DNA of 64,000 nucleotides from Paracoccaceae bacterium (GCA_009773055.1 WOUW01000002.1:22518-86517); one strand, 5' to 3'. Shown: positions 18,358-29,365, numbered from the stretch's first letter. Program-made: numbers and translations. Notes: generated by a model not told the origin, from the sequence alone.

Positions 18358-19365
18358 ATGACGCGCCCCGGTCCCCTCAATCTCATCACCGACGTCCCCG
18401 GCCTCCGCGTCGGCAACGCCGATGACCCGCATCTCCGCTCGGGCGTCACTGTCCTCACGGCCGACCGGCCCTTCGTGGCAGCGGTTCACGTCATGGGCGG
18501 CTCCCCCGGCACGCGGGAAACCGACCTCCTCGCCCCCGATCGCATGGTGCAGGACATCGACGCGATCTTCCTTTCCGGCGGTTCCGCCTTCGGGCTCGAC
18601 GCCGGAACCGGGGTGATGCAGGGCCTCCGCGAGGCCGACCGGGGCTTCGCCGTCGGCCCGGTCCGTGTCCCCATCGTGCCCGGTGCCATCGTCTTCGACC
18701 TACTGAACGGGGGCGACAAGGGTTGGTCTGAAAGTCCCTATGCCGCTCTCGGGCGCCACGCCTTCGACGCCGCTACCCGCGATTTCACCCTCGGCACCGC
18801 AGGCGCGGGTTTCGGCGCGATGACCGGCACCCTCAAGGGCGGCCTCGGATCGGCATCCTGCATCCTGCCCTCCGGCCTGACGGTCGGCGCGCTGGTCGTC
18901 GTCAACGCCCTCGGCCAGGCCACCGTGGGCGAAACCGCCCACTTCTGGGCCGCCCCGTGGGAGGAAGGCCAGGAATTCGGCGGCCTCGGCCCCGCCCCTA
19001 TGACCCCGCAGGACGCCCCCCTTCCGCGCAAGCGGCTGGGTGAGGCGACGACCATCGCCATCGTCGCCACCGACGCGACCCTGACAAAGGCCCAGGCGCA
19101 CCGCATGGCCGTGGCCGCCCATGACGGCATGGCCCGGGCGCTGGTCCCCTCGCACACACCGCTGGACGGGGACCTTGTCTTCAGCGTCGTCACCGGCGAC
19201 AGGCCGCTACACGACCCCCTGACCGACCCCTTTCAGCTCGGCCATGCCGCCGCGACCTGCCTCGCCCGCGCCATCGCCCGCGCGATCTACCTCGCGCGCT
19301 CGGAACCCCTGGACCTGCAACCGACATGGGAGTCCCGCTTCGGGAAAAAGGGCGCGGCGGGTTGA
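18358..19365 (+). CDS. P1 family peptidase (DmpA-like)
   Basis: LNLITDVPGLRVGNADDPHLRSGVTV, LSGGSAFGLDAGTGVMQGL. Confidence 0.9.
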   Translation: MTRPGPLNLITDVPGLRVGNADDPHLRSGVTVLTADRPFVAAVHVMGGSPGTRETDLLAPDRMVQDIDAIFLSGGSAFGLDAGTGVMQGLREADRGFAVGPVRVPIVPGAIVFDLLNGGDKGWSESPYAALGRHAFDAATRDFTLGTAGAGFGAMTGTLKGGLGSASCILPSGLTVGALVVVNALGQATVGETAHFWAAPWEEGQEFGGLGPAPMTPQDAPLPRKRLGEATTIAIVATDATLTKAQAHRMAVAAHDGMARALVPSHTPLDGDLVFSVVTGDRPLHDPLTDPFQLGHAAATCLARAIARAIYLARSEPLDLQPTWESRFGKKGAAG

Positions 19366-19375
19366 CCCAGGCGTC

Positions 19376-19412
19376 CCCTCTCCCCCCGCGGGAGAGGGCC
19401 AGGGAGAGGGGG
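19376..19412. repeat. REP-like palindrome between convergent genes
   Basis: CCCTCTCCC-N5-GGGAGAGGG followed by CCAGGGAGAGGGGG. Confidence 0.65.
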
Positions 19413-19493
19413 AGCAACGCTTAACAAAAGCTGAACGCCCACAGGTAAGCCCTTGATTCCAAGAAGCCCGAATCCCTGCCCACGCGTGGGCAG

Positions 19494-19934
19494 CTACCAC
19501 CGCTTCAGCGCGTCCTCGTCGGCGTCCTTCGCCGCCACCCAGGCCTCGCCCCCGGCCCCCAGCTCCTTCTTCCAGAACGGAGCCCGCGATTTAAGGTAGT
19601 CCATCAGAAACTCCGCCGCCGCGAAAGCATCCCCCCGGTGGGGTGCCGCGGTCGCGACCATCATGATCGCCTCGCCCGGCCCCAGCTTCCCGTACCGGTG
19701 GATCACCAGCGCATCGACCAGCGACCAGCGAGACACCGCTTCCCCCACGATCCCGAAAATCGCCTTCTCGGTCATGCCCGGGTAGTGCTCGATCTCCATC
19801 CCGGACAGCGTGCCCGCCTCGTCCCGAACCAGTCCAGTGAAGCTGACCACCGCTCCCGCCCCGCGAACCCCCGCCGTGAAGGTCGATACCTCGGTCCCCA
19901 CATCGAACGGGGCGGACTGGACTGCGACGCGCAT
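19494..19934 (-). CDS. moaE: Molybdopterin synthase catalytic subunit
   Basis: GAVVSFTGLVRDEAG, IHRYGKLGPGE, APFWKKE. Confidence 0.95.
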   Translation of the reverse strand: MRVAVQSAPFDVGTEVSTFTAGVRGAGAVVSFTGLVRDEAGTLSGMEIEHYPGMTEKAIFGIVGEAVSRWSLVDALVIHRYGKLGPGEAIMMVATAAPHRGDAFAAAEFLMDYLKSRAPFWKKELGAGGEAWVAAKDADEDALKRW

Positions 19935-19935
19935 C

Positions 19936-20184
19936 TCAGCCGCCCGTCATCGGCGGGAAGAAGGCAACCTCCCTCACCCCCGCGAGCGGTGCATCGAACG
20001 AGGCCAGCTCCTGATCCAGCGCCACCCGCAGCGAGGTGAGATCGGAGAAAGCCGCCGCATATCGCTCTTCCCGGGCCCGCAATTCATCGACCAGATCGGC
20101 CACCGTGGCAGCCCCGGTTTCCAGCCGCTCGCGCGGCAGCCCGATCCGCTCCCGGACCCAGGCGAAATACAGAACGTCGATCAC
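19936..20184 (-). CDS. moaD: Molybdopterin synthase sulfur carrier subunit
   Basis: VIDVLYFAWVRERIG...EVAFFPPMTGG; GTG start overlaps pgsA stop. Confidence 0.92.
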   Translation of the reverse strand: MIDVLYFAWVRERIGLPRERLETGAATVADLVDELRAREERYAAAFSDLTSLRVALDQELASFDAPLAGVREVAFFPPMTGG

Positions 20185-20846
20185 TTGTCTTCCCGCAAGA
20201 ATGGCAGCGACTTGACGAAGTATTCCCAGCCCGTAACCACCGTCAGCAGGGCCGCTACCCACAACAGCCAGATCCCCACAAGGTTCGCGTAAGATGCGCA
20301 ATCCCGGTTGCCGCAAGTGCGGATCACCTCCGCCTTGCCAGCCGAGACGGCAGCCACGTGCTGTTCTGGCGTCATCCCGTCAAGGGCGAGGGCATTCAGA
20401 TAATCCAGGCCCGTGCCAAGAAAAAGCACCGCGATGGCGATCATCTGCGCCGTCGTCTTCCACTTGGCCAGCTTTGTGACCTTCAGTAACCCGCTTTTCT
20501 GGCCGAGGTATTCCCGCAAGCCCCCCACGAAAACCTCGCGGAACAGGATCAGTGTCGCAGGCAGGATCAGCCAGGGGTTCATCCCGTTGTAGCCGGTGAT
20601 GACCATGATCGCGATCACGACCATTGCCTTGTCGGCAATCGGATCCATCATTGCCCCGAACTTGGACTCCTGTTTCCACAGCCGGGCCAGATAGCCGTCG
20701 AACCAATCGGTCAACGCAGCGCCGACGAACAGGGTCAGCGCCAGCCAGTCGGCCCAGGGGCGATGGAAGTAGAGAAACAGGATCGCCACGCCCGGGGCGG
20801 CGAACAGACGAAGCACGGTCAGCGAGTTTGGGATCGTCCAGCGCAT
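20181..20846 (-). CDS. pgsA: CDP-diacylglycerol--glycerol-3-phosphate 3-phosphatidyltransferase
   Basis: TDWFDGYLARLWKQESKFGAMMDPIADKAMV motif. Confidence 0.95.
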   Translation of the reverse strand: MRWTIPNSLTVLRLFAAPGVAILFLYFHRPWADWLALTLFVGAALTDWFDGYLARLWKQESKFGAMMDPIADKAMVVIAIMVITGYNGMNPWLILPATLILFREVFVGGLREYLGQKSGLLKVTKLAKWKTTAQMIAIAVLFLGTGLDYLNALALDGMTPEQHVAAVSAGKAEVIRTCGNRDCASYANLVGIWLLWVAALLTVVTGWEYFVKSLPFLREDK

Positions 20847-20915
20847 GTCGAATAGGTAGACGAAGGGTCAGACCGGCGAAAGGGGCTTGTTTGACGGTTT
20901 TCCAAGCGCCCCTCC

Positions 20916-22211
20916 TCACATCCCCTGGGGTTGGCCGACCACGACGAAGTGCAGCGCTTCTGGCTTGAACAGCCGGGCCGCGACGCGCCGGATATCGTCC
21001 ATTGTCACCGCCTCGATCTTCGCATTCCGCGTCGTGACATAGTCCATCGGCAACCCGTCCATCTGCATCCCGACCAGAATGCTGGCGATGGGTCCATTTC
21101 CGTCGAACCGCAAGGGGTAGGACCCGGTCAGATAGGTCTTCGTCGCTTCAAGCTCTTCCGGCGCGACCCCGTCGCTGACGATCCGGCCCCATTCCGCCTG
21201 CACCACCTTGATCGCCTCGGCCACCTTGTCGTTCGAGGCCGAAAACTGACCAAGGATCATGTCGGCCTGATCCATATTCACGAGGTAGGTCCCGATCCCG
21301 TAGGTCAGGCCCCGCTTTTCGCGCACCTCGGTCATCAGCCGGGCCGTGAACCGCCCGCCGCCGATCACCTCGTTCAGAATGAAAGCCGGGAAGAAATCCG
21401 GATCGTCGCGCGGAATGCCCTTCTGGCCGAAGAACACCGAGGATTGCGGTGTCGGGAAATCCACCACCGTCACGCCTGCCGGCAACAGCCACGGAGCCGG
21501 TCCCGGCAGTGGGGCCCCGGTCGCAGGCAGATTGCCAAGCAACCTGTCCAGAAGTGCGCCCAGCTCTGCGGCCGTGATGTCGCCTGACGCCGCGACGAAC
21601 ACCCGGTCCCGCGCGAGCGCGGCCTTGTGCGCGGCCACCACGTCATCCCGGGTCAGCGCCATCACTGTCGGGATCGTCCCGTCTCCGCTGGACCCGTAAG
21701 GATGATCCCCGAAGGCTAGGGCGTCAAACTTCTCCGAAGCAATCGTCCCCGGGTCTTTCTCGTTTGACCGCAGGTTCGACAGCACCTGTTCGCGCACACG
21801 GGTAACCGCGTCCTGATCGAATCGCGGGTTCACCAGCGCCTCGCGCAGAAGGTCGATCGCCTGATCCCGGTTCTCGGTCAGGAACTTCGCCGAAACCCCC
21901 ACAGAATCCGTGCCTGCGTCAAAGCTGAAGCTTGCCGCCAGCGCATCCCGTGCCTCGGCAAAACCCTTGCTGTCCAGATCGCTGGCGCCTTCTTCCAGCG
22001 TGGCGGTCATCAGGTTCACCACTCCGCGCTTGTCCGGGGCCTCCAGCGAGGTGCCACCCTTGAACTGGATCTCCAATGCCGCGAACGGGATGTTGTGATC
22101 TTCGACCAGCCAGGCCCTGATCCCGCCTGGAGAGGTCACTTCCTGGATCGAAATCTCGGCATGGGCGGGGATCGCCAGCGCCAGCATCGCTAGAAGAACG
22201 GTGCGGATCAT
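20916..22211 (-). CDS. M16 family peptidase homologue lacking HxxEH (non-catalytic partner)
   Basis: Insulinase-fold sequence, position of HxxEH replaced (LMTATLEEGA). Confidence 0.88.
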   Translation of the reverse strand: MIRTVLLAMLALAIPAHAEISIQEVTSPGGIRAWLVEDHNIPFAALEIQFKGGTSLEAPDKRGVVNLMTATLEEGASDLDSKGFAEARDALAASFSFDAGTDSVGVSAKFLTENRDQAIDLLREALVNPRFDQDAVTRVREQVLSNLRSNEKDPGTIASEKFDALAFGDHPYGSSGDGTIPTVMALTRDDVVAAHKAALARDRVFVAASGDITAAELGALLDRLLGNLPATGAPLPGPAPWLLPAGVTVVDFPTPQSSVFFGQKGIPRDDPDFFPAFILNEVIGGGRFTARLMTEVREKRGLTYGIGTYLVNMDQADMILGQFSASNDKVAEAIKVVQAEWGRIVSDGVAPEELEATKTYLTGSYPLRFDGNGPIASILVGMQMDGLPMDYVTTRNAKIEAVTMDDIRRVAARLFKPEALHFVVVGQPQGM

Positions 22212-23532
22212 GGCTGGGCCTCCCCTTCGGCAGCGGGCCGGGTCAACCAGCCGGTCACAGCATTCCGACGGTCCAGCACTTTTCGGGCGGCTTCCATCAC
22301 ATCCGCCTCGGTCACCGCGGACAGCGCCTCGTCCCAGCCCTCGATGTCCGCAACGCTTAGCCCCACGCTAAGACCCTGGCCATAGCGTTGCGCAAGGTTC
22401 TCGACACTGTCGCGGGCATAGATTTCGCCCGCGCGGACCTGCGTGCGGATCCGCTCCAGTGCCGCAGGGTCGGGACCGTCTGCCAGAAACGTCTCCAGCA
22501 CCTGATCCAGATCGTTTTCGATCGTCTCAAGGCTGACATCGGGCGCAGGCACCACGGCAATCCCGAAGGTTCCGTCGTCGATACTGGTCCCGTCATAGAA
22601 AGCCGAGGAATAGACCGCCACCTGCCGGTCGAACTGCAAGGCCCGCGCCAGGACCGAGGTCTGGCCATTGCCGCCCAGAAGCTCGGCCAGAACGGTCAGC
22701 GCCGCCGCCTGCTTCTGGTCGCCGGGGTCACGTTCCGGAGCAAGATAGGTCCGCATGACATAGGGCTCGGACACCCTTTCGTCCGCCAGATCCAGCCGTC
22801 GTTCCGACAGCTGTGGCGGTTCCTGCGGGCGCATCCGCGGGACGATGCCGTCCGAGGGCGCAAGCGGGCCGTAATGCTTTTCCGCAAGGGCCTTCACGGC
22901 AACAGGATCGACATCGCCGGCAATGATCAGCGTCGCATTGTTCGGGGCATAGAAGCGTTCGTAGTAGGACAGCGCATCCTCGCGGCTCAGCGCTGCCATC
23001 TCGTGCCGCCAGCCGATCACCGGAATGCCATAGGGGCTGTTCTGAAACTGCGCCGCCCGCATCTGTTCGGACAACAGTGCATCGGGGTTGCTGTCCGTGC
23101 GCTGCGCGCGTTCCTCCAGAATGACCTGCCGCTCGGTCGCGACGTCGTCTTCGGTCAGGCGCAGGTTGCGCATCCGGTCGGCTTCCATCTCCATCACGAG
23201 GTCCAGCCGGTCGGCGCTGATCCGCTGGAAATACGCAGTGCATCGCCACCCTGCGCTTCGACGATGCCGGAAAATGCGTTCGGAGCGACCTTTTCGGTGC
23301 CCTTGAACATCAGATGCTCCAGGAAATGCGCGATGCCGGAATGGCCCCGGGGTTCATCCGCCGCCCCTACCCGATACCAGATCATCTGCACCACGACCGG
23401 CGCGCGATGATCCTCGATCACCACGACTTGCAGGCCGTTGTCCAGGCTGAAGGTGGTGACTGGCTCTTCCGCGGCAGCGGGCAGCGCCAGCGTCACGATG
23501 GCGGCCACGCCAGCGCCAATTCGTCCGAGCAT
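22208..23532 (-). pseudogene. M16 family zinc peptidase (HFLEH), reading frame split by an apparent internal deletion
   Basis: N-terminal half in ORF 23194-23586 (HFLEHLMFKGTEKVAPNAFSGIVEAQGGD), C-terminal half in ORF 22208-23197; junction lacks the usual DNAFTSWDYT segment. Confidence 0.8.
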
Positions 23533-23608
23533 CGGAGTCTCCAGGTCAGGTCTCTTGCGGGAAACTGCTGCGCGGCCAGTGAACAATCAAGCCATGGCCA
23601 CGCGCTTG

Positions 23609-24139
23609 TTACTCTTCGCCCGATTTCCGGGGCGGGGCCGACGGGTTGCGAAGCCCCAGCGCCCGCCACCGTGCAAGCTCTGCCTGCTGGTCCAGCCGCT
23701 GCTTGCGGTAGGCCTTGTAGTAGACGTTCACGCTGAACAGCCGTTCCAGGACGCGGCCGTTATTGTCGCGCCGCCACTCCAGGTCTTCCGAGGCCAGGGT
23801 CGAGCGGATGCCGCCGTCAACGCCAAAGCGGCCAGCATGGGCGTAAAGTGCAGAATCCCCTGACGGGATGCCCCCGGCCGCAGAAGGCTTGCCGCCCAGC
23901 GCTATCGCGGCATCTGCCTCCGGGTTCGGGTCGGAACGGTTGAAGCCACCGGGCGTCGGATCCGGCAGTTCAGCCAGAGTCTCCGGCATTTCCAGTGGTT
24001 TGGGCGGGACGATGGCAAATTCGTCCGGTCCGGGACCGGACCGCAGGTTCATCAGCTGAGGATCGCCCTTGCCGCCGCAGGCCGCCAGCGTGATCATCGT
24101 CGCAATCGCGATGACCGCCCTGCCTTTCTGTGCCTGCAT
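23609..24139 (-). CDS. DUF3035 lipoprotein (BamF-like)
   Basis: Lipobox LAACGG, FAIVPPKPLEMPETLAELPDPTPGGFNRSDPNPEADA. Confidence 0.8.
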   Translation of the reverse strand: MQAQKGRAVIAIATMITLAACGGKGDPQLMNLRSGPGPDEFAIVPPKPLEMPETLAELPDPTPGGFNRSDPNPEADAAIALGGKPSAAGGIPSGDSALYAHAGRFGVDGGIRSTLASEDLEWRRDNNGRVLERLFSVNVYYKAYRKQRLDQQAELARWRALGLRNPSAPPRKSGEE

Positions 24140-24200
24140 ACCTGCCTCCGAACCGTCTTTTGCCCGTCTTAGCCTAAAGCCGCGCGGTCGTCACGCCTGT

Positions 24201-24713
24201 TTAGCGCACCTTGCCTTTGGCTTTACCACCCCTTGCCGATCCGCCACGGTCACCTTTGGCAAACATCACCAGCCCAAGGGCCCCGGCAAAGATCGCAATA
24301 TCGGCAACGTTGAAGGCGTAGGGATTCTCGATTCCGCAGCAAGTCATGTTCAGGAAGTCCGCAACGGCACCGTAAACGATTCGGTCGATGATGTTGCCAA
24401 GCGCCCCGCCGACCAGAAGACCGCCCGCCAGTTCTGCCTTCCAGTTGCCGGTCTCGCGGCGCATCCACCAGACGACCCAGGCCGAGATTGCCAGCGCCAG
24501 CGCGATCAGCCCCCAGCGGGCAGGATCTGCACTGTTAGATAGCAGGCCGAAGTTGATGCCGAAGTTCCAGGCCATGCGGAAATTTATGTAGGGCGGCAGC
24601 ACGTCGATCTCGTTCCGGTTGATCAGGTCCAAGCCATGCACGACCGCAAGCTTGCTCAGCTGGTCGATGCCGAAGACCGCGACGGCTGTGATCCAGAAGC
24701 GCCGCATCATCAA
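24201..24713 (-). CDS. lspA: Lipoprotein signal peptidase
   Basis: [46 protein letters not shown]. Confidence 0.96.
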   Translation of the reverse strand: MMMRRFWITAVAVFGIDQLSKLAVVHGLDLINRNEIDVLPPYINFRMAWNFGINFGLLSNSADPARWGLIALALAISAWVVWWMRRETGNWKAELAGGLLVGGALGNIIDRIVYGAVADFLNMTCCGIENPYAFNVADIAIFAGALGLVMFAKGDRGGSARGGKAKGKVR

Positions 24714-26296
24714 TGCCGGAAATGGCGCTGGCCGGTGAAGACCATGGCAAGCCCACGTTCGTCAGCTGCCGCGATGACCTCGTCGTCGCGCATCGACCCG
24801 CCCGGCTGGATGATCGCTGTCGCGCCTGCATCCGCCGCCGTGATCAGCCCGTCGGCGAAGGGAAAGAACGCATCCGACGCGACGACCGAGCCCTTGGTCA
24901 GCGGCCCCGCCAGCCCCAGCGCCTCTGCCATGTCCAGCGCTTTGCGCGCCGCGATCCGGGTGCTGTCCACCCGGCTCATCTGCCCCGCACCCACGCCCAC
25001 GGTCGCCCCGTCCTTGACGTAGATGATCGCGTTCGACTTGACGTGCTTTGCCACCGTCCAGGCAAACTTCAGGTCGCGCATCTCGGCATCCGAAGGTGCG
25101 CGCTTGGTTACCACTTTCAGGTTGGACGGCGACACATGCCCCGCGTCCCGGTCCTGCACCAGGAACCCGCCCGCCACCTGCTTGAACGCCAGGCCCCCGG
25201 CCTTCGGGTCGGGCAGCGCTCCTGTCGTCAGTAGTCGCAGGTTCTTCTTCCCGGCGAACACCGCCTTCGCCTCATCGGTCGCGTCGGGGGCGATGACAAC
25301 CTCGGTGAAGATCTTCACGATCTCTTCTGCCGTGGCCCCGTCAAGCACCTGATTCAAGGCAACAATCCCACCAAAAGCGCTGGTCTGGTCACATTGATAG
25401 GCACGCAGGTAAGCCTCGGTCAGCGACGACGCCGTGGCCACCCCACAGGGGTTCGCATGCTTGATGATCGCGCAGGCCGGGGCGCCTCCGGCGAACTCCG
25501 CCACCAGCTCGAAGGCCGCGTCGGTGTCGTTGATGTTGTTGTAGCTAAGTTCCTTGCCTTGCCACTGCCGGGCCGTCGCCACGCCGGGCCGACGCGAGCC
25601 GTCCACATAGAACGCCGCCGCCTGATGCGGGTTTTCGCCATAGCGCAGGGTCTGCGCCAGCTTGCCCGCAAAGCTGCGATAGCGCGGGACGGGCTCCTTG
25701 ATCTCGCCAGCCAGCCAGGTCGAGACCGCCGTGTCATAGGCCGCGGTCTTGGCATAGGCCGTCAGCGCCAGCTTCTGACGAAAGACCATCGTTGTGGCCC
25801 CGTCATGGGTTTTCAGCTGTGCCAGCAGGCTATCGTAGTCCAGCGGGTCCGTCACGACCGTCACGAAGCGATGGTTCTTCGCCGCCGCCCGGATCATCGC
25901 CGGACCGCCGATGTCGATGTTCTCGATGCAGGTCACATGATCCGCACCCCGCGCGACCGTCTCTTCGAAGGGGTAAAGGTTCACGATCAGAAGGTCGATC
26001 GGCTCGATCCCGTGCGCGGCCATCGCCACCAGATGCTCGTCATCGTCGCGCAGCGCGAGAAGCCCGCCGTGGACGTTCGGGTGCAGCGTCTTGACCCGCC
26101 CATCCATCATCTCGGGGAAACCGGTCACTTCCGCCACATCCCGCACCGCCAGCCCCGCCGCACGCAACATTCCGCTGGTCCCGCCGGTGGAGATCAGCTC
26201 GACCCCGTATCCCGCCAGGGTCCGTGCCAGGTCCAGCAGTCCGGTCTTGTCGGAAACGGAAATCAGCGCGCGGCCGATGGGGACGAGGTTGGTCAT
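24710..26296 (-). CDS. purH: Bifunctional AICAR formyltransferase/IMP cyclohydrolase
   Basis: Full-length Pur[25 protein letters not shown]. Confidence 0.97.
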   Translation of the reverse strand: MTNLVPIGRALISVSDKTGLLDLARTLAGYGVELISTGGTSGMLRAAGLAVRDVAEVTGFPEMMDGRVKTLHPNVHGGLLALRDDDEHLVAMAAHGIEPIDLLIVNLYPFEETVARGADHVTCIENIDIGGPAMIRAAAKNHRFVTVVTDPLDYDSLLAQLKTHDGATTMVFRQKLALTAYAKTAAYDTAVSTWLAGEIKEPVPRYRSFAGKLAQTLRYGENPHQAAAFYVDGSRRPGVATARQWQGKELSYNNINDTDAAFELVAEFAGGAPACAIIKHANPCGVATASSLTEAYLRAYQCDQTSAFGGIVALNQVLDGATAEEIVKIFTEVVIAPDATDEAKAVFAGKKNLRLLTTGALPDPKAGGLAFKQVAGGFLVQDRDAGHVSPSNLKVVTKRAPSDAEMRDLKFAWTVAKHVKSNAIIYVKDGATVGVGAGQMSRVDSTRIAARKALDMAEALGLAGPLTKGSVVASDAFFPFADGLITAADAGATAIIQPGGSMRDDEVIAAADERGLAMVFTGQRHFRH

Positions 26297-26327
26297 CGCT
26301 GGAACCCTTCACTTGCCCGTCGGGACG

Positions 26328-28043
26328 TCAAGGGTCCACCCCCTCCAGGTCCCGAATGGCCAGCGGAGTATCCTTTGCCTTCGCCAAGGTCCAGCCTATC
26401 CGTGTCTCGAACCCCCGCGCCTCGCTTCGCAGCACGATCTGCAGCGATGGCCGGGGCTTCAGCCGCCCCTTTTCCAGATAGGCCGAAGGTTCCAGCCCCA
26501 GGTCTGCCGGACCGGTGTAACGGAAGATCCAGATCTCGCCACTGCGCAGGACCAGCGACACCGCAGCTCCGCCCATATCCAGTTCCGCATCGACATCCGG
26601 GTGCAGATGAAACCGGATCGCGAACCGCCCGCCCTCCATTGCCGTCGCGGTCATCGCATCCTCGAACCGTCGCCGCGCCTCGGCTGTCATCGCGGTCAGC
26701 GCGTCCACCCCTGACAACCGCCGCCCGTCATGCGCCAGTGTCAGGCTGCGGCTCGCGGTCAGCCCGTGACTGCGCAGCCAACCGTCATGCGCGATGAAGA
26801 GATCCGAACCTTCGGTGCCCACCGTCAGCCGCGACGACGTCACCTGCGCCCGATGCCCCAAGGCGTCGCCGCTCGCCACCAGCCGTGAGGACGACACCCC
26901 GTCCAGTCCCAGTGTCGAGTGCGACGCCGTCGCCCGCGCCGCCCGCCGCCACTCCGCCCCGAAGGCAGTGCCCGAGCCGCAGTTGACCACCAGTGCCCGA
27001 CGACCCGAGACCAGCTCGAAAGCCGAGGTCGAGGCATGCGCCGTTTCGGCCGCCCGCCCCCCCGGCGGGGCCGAGGCGTCGACAATGACCGAGGTTCGAC
27101 CCCCCGCCAGCCGGGCATAGCCCATTGCGATGGCAGGGGTCGCCCCCGCACGCACTCCTGCCGCCGCAAGGGCCTGATCCAGCCGCCCTTCCGCGCCCTT
27201 GCCGCCGCCGTGAAACCGCGCCAGATCGCCATCGGCATGACGCAGGGCCCGCAGCGCCGGGGCAATCCTCATGATCGCCGACGAAACTGCCGGAGGCACC
27301 GTCAGGTTCGCCTCTGTCATCGCGCTTGCCGACCAGGTCAGCAGCGTCAGCACTTCCAGAAGTTCCTCGGGGTTGCGCGTCGGAATCCCGCCTTCCGCGT
27401 CGATGTCCGCCTCACAGGCCGCCGCCAGGGCTGCCGTCGCCGGGGCGACCAGAGCCTCCATCCCGATCAGCGAGATGCCGGCATAGACCAGACCCGTCAG
27501 CGCCTCGAACCGGGGCAGCCCCTCTGCCGCACTGCGCCAGCGCCGCGCCAGATAGGCCGCCTGCCGCGACAGGGAGCGGTAGAAGGTCTCGCTCTGCGCC
27601 CGGTCGCGCCCGTTCAGCAAAAGCGTCGCGTGATGCACCCAAGCGATGATCCGGCGTCCGGTCAGGTCCGGGGTCCAGCCGGGCCCCCGCCCACCACCGA
27701 ACCGCGCAATCCAGCCCCAGGTCCAATCCTGCGCCCGGGTTTGCGCCTCTTTCGTGCCCAGCGCCGCAAGGTCATCCAGCCAGCAGAACCCATGCGCTTC
27801 GACGGCAAAGCCCCGGTCCGGCGCGGCAATGTCCCAAAGACTTGTGCCCGGCGCTTCGGCCAGATGCCCGGCCAGCAGCACATTGCCCAGAACCAGCTGC
27901 TTGCCGCGCGTGTAAAGCCCGATCGACCGCGGCTCCGGCTGCGACACGAACCCACCCGCCACGCGCGCCCGGCGCGCAGCAAAGACCGCCAGCCGATCGG
28001 CCAGCCGGTCCAAACGCTTCGACGTGCTGCCAGTGCCGCCCAC
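26328..28043 (-). CDS. Heparinase II/III family protein
   Basis: 571 aa; RATASHSTLGLDGVSSS, DGWLRSHGLTASRSLTLAHDGRRLSG. Confidence 0.88.
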   Translation of the reverse strand: MGGTGSTSKRLDRLADRLAVFAARRARVAGGFVSQPEPRSIGLYTRGKQLVLGNVLLAGHLAEAPGTSLWDIAAPDRGFAVEAHGFCWLDDLAALGTKEAQTRAQDWTWGWIARFGGGRGPGWTPDLTGRRIIAWVHHATLLLNGRDRAQSETFYRSLSRQAAYLARRWRSAAEGLPRFEALTGLVYAGISLIGMEALVAPATAALAAACEADIDAEGGIPTRNPEELLEVLTLLTWSASAMTEANLTVPPAVSSAIMRIAPALRALRHADGDLARFHGGGKGAEGRLDQALAAAGVRAGATPAIAMGYARLAGGRTSVIVDASAPPGGRAAETAHASTSAFELVSGRRALVVNCGSGTAFGAEWRRAARATASHSTLGLDGVSSSRLVASGDALGHRAQVTSSRLTVGTEGSDLFIAHDGWLRSHGLTASRSLTLAHDGRRLSGVDALTAMTAEARRRFEDAMTATAMEGGRFAIRFHLHPDVDAELDMGGAAVSLVLRSGEIWIFRYTGPADLGLEPSAYLEKGRLKPRPSLQIVLRSEARGFETRIGWTLAKAKDTPLAIRDLEGVDP

Positions 28044-28146
28044 GCCCTGCCTCTGCTCAAAGCCCGGTAGTCCCGGATCATCGCGCGGATGATAGGTCAG
28101 GGCCGCGCGTCTGTCACGTCACAGGCTTATGACAGTCCGTCAGCAC

Positions 28147-29266
28147 TCAGGCCAGGTGATCGATCCGCCGCAGGAACTGCGCCAGGTGGCCGACCTGATC
28201 CAGCCAGCGCGCCAGAAGCTTCGGGTCATGCGGCGCGCCATGCACCCCTGCCGGGATCTCACGGGTCAGCACCGCCTCGATCGCCAATGACACCGGCACC
28301 GACACCAGCCGCCCCATCGCAGTGCCGCGCACATCGCCCCAGGCATCCATCGCCCAGGTCTCGTGGAACACCGGCTTGCCGTCGCGTTCGGCTTTCAGCG
28401 CCACGAACAGCACCACCCGGTCCGGCTCGCCTTCGGCATAGGAGTTGTCTTTCAGCAAGGCAGCGGCGCGGGTTTCGAGGGCGGCGTTGATCGCCTCAAC
28501 AGGTTTGCCTTCCAGCCCCTCGATCTCGCGGAAAATCGGTGCCCAGGCATCGGCCCAACCGTTCAGCCGAATTGTCCCACGGACGAAGTCCTTGACCTTC
28601 CAGTGCGGCTCGAACCGGTATTCCTCCATGAACGGATAGCTGTCGCGGTTGGGGTAAACCTCAAAGCTTTCCGGCACCGGCAGCGGCGCGTCATAGCGGC
28701 TGATCGCATCCCAGGGCCGCGCCACCCGCAGTTCCGTAAAATGCCGCAAGCTGCGCGAAGGCGAGCGCAGCGCCTTCAGCACCCCCGCCGGGGCCCAGCT
28801 GAACTTGTAGCGGAAGGCATTCGCCACCTTCGGCACCCCGCCGCAATAGCTGGTGAAGCTGATGACGTTGTCGTTGTGATAAGCCTTCGACGCCCGATAG
28901 CGCGCCACAAGGTCATGCGCCATCAGGTGATCAATGCCGGGGTCAAGGCCGACCTCGTTGATCGACACCAACCCGGCCTCGCGGAATGCCTCATCCAGCG
29001 CCCGCATCTCCGGTGCAATGTAGCTGGAGGAGCAGAAGTTCGCCCCCTTCTCCAGGCACAGCTTCGCGATCCCGACATGCTGGTCGGCGGGCAACATCGA
29101 CACCGCGATGTCGCCCGGCTTCAGCGCCGCGCCGCGCAATGTCGCCGACCTCGGCGCGCGCCTTCTCGACCGTGCGGTTCCAGACCACGACGGGGTGCCC
29201 CGCCTCGATCAGCCGCCGCAACCCCGGAATCGACGACAGCCCCGTGCCGCACCAATGGATCGTCAT
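28147..29266 (-). pseudogene. Saccharopine dehydrogenase family protein, frame-disrupted near N-terminus
   Basis: MTIHWCGTGLSSIPGLRRLIEAGHPVVVWNRTVEKARAEVGD in ORF 28991-29266; GAALKPGDIAVSMLPADQHV... continues in ORF 28147-29139 in another frame. Confidence 0.75.
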
Positions 29267-29319
29267 GTTCTCACTCCCCTTTGTCCCCGGACCCCAGAAA
29301 TCTTCAGCAAGATCTTTGA

Positions 29320-29343
29320 CAAATTCCTTGCTTAAGGAATTTG
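29320..29343. terminator. Hairpin downstream of the minus-strand saccharopine dehydrogenase
   Basis: CAAATTCCTT-GCTT-AAGGAATTTG. Confidence 0.6.
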
Positions 29344-29365
29344 CAGCGCCGGTTGATCCCCTTGC

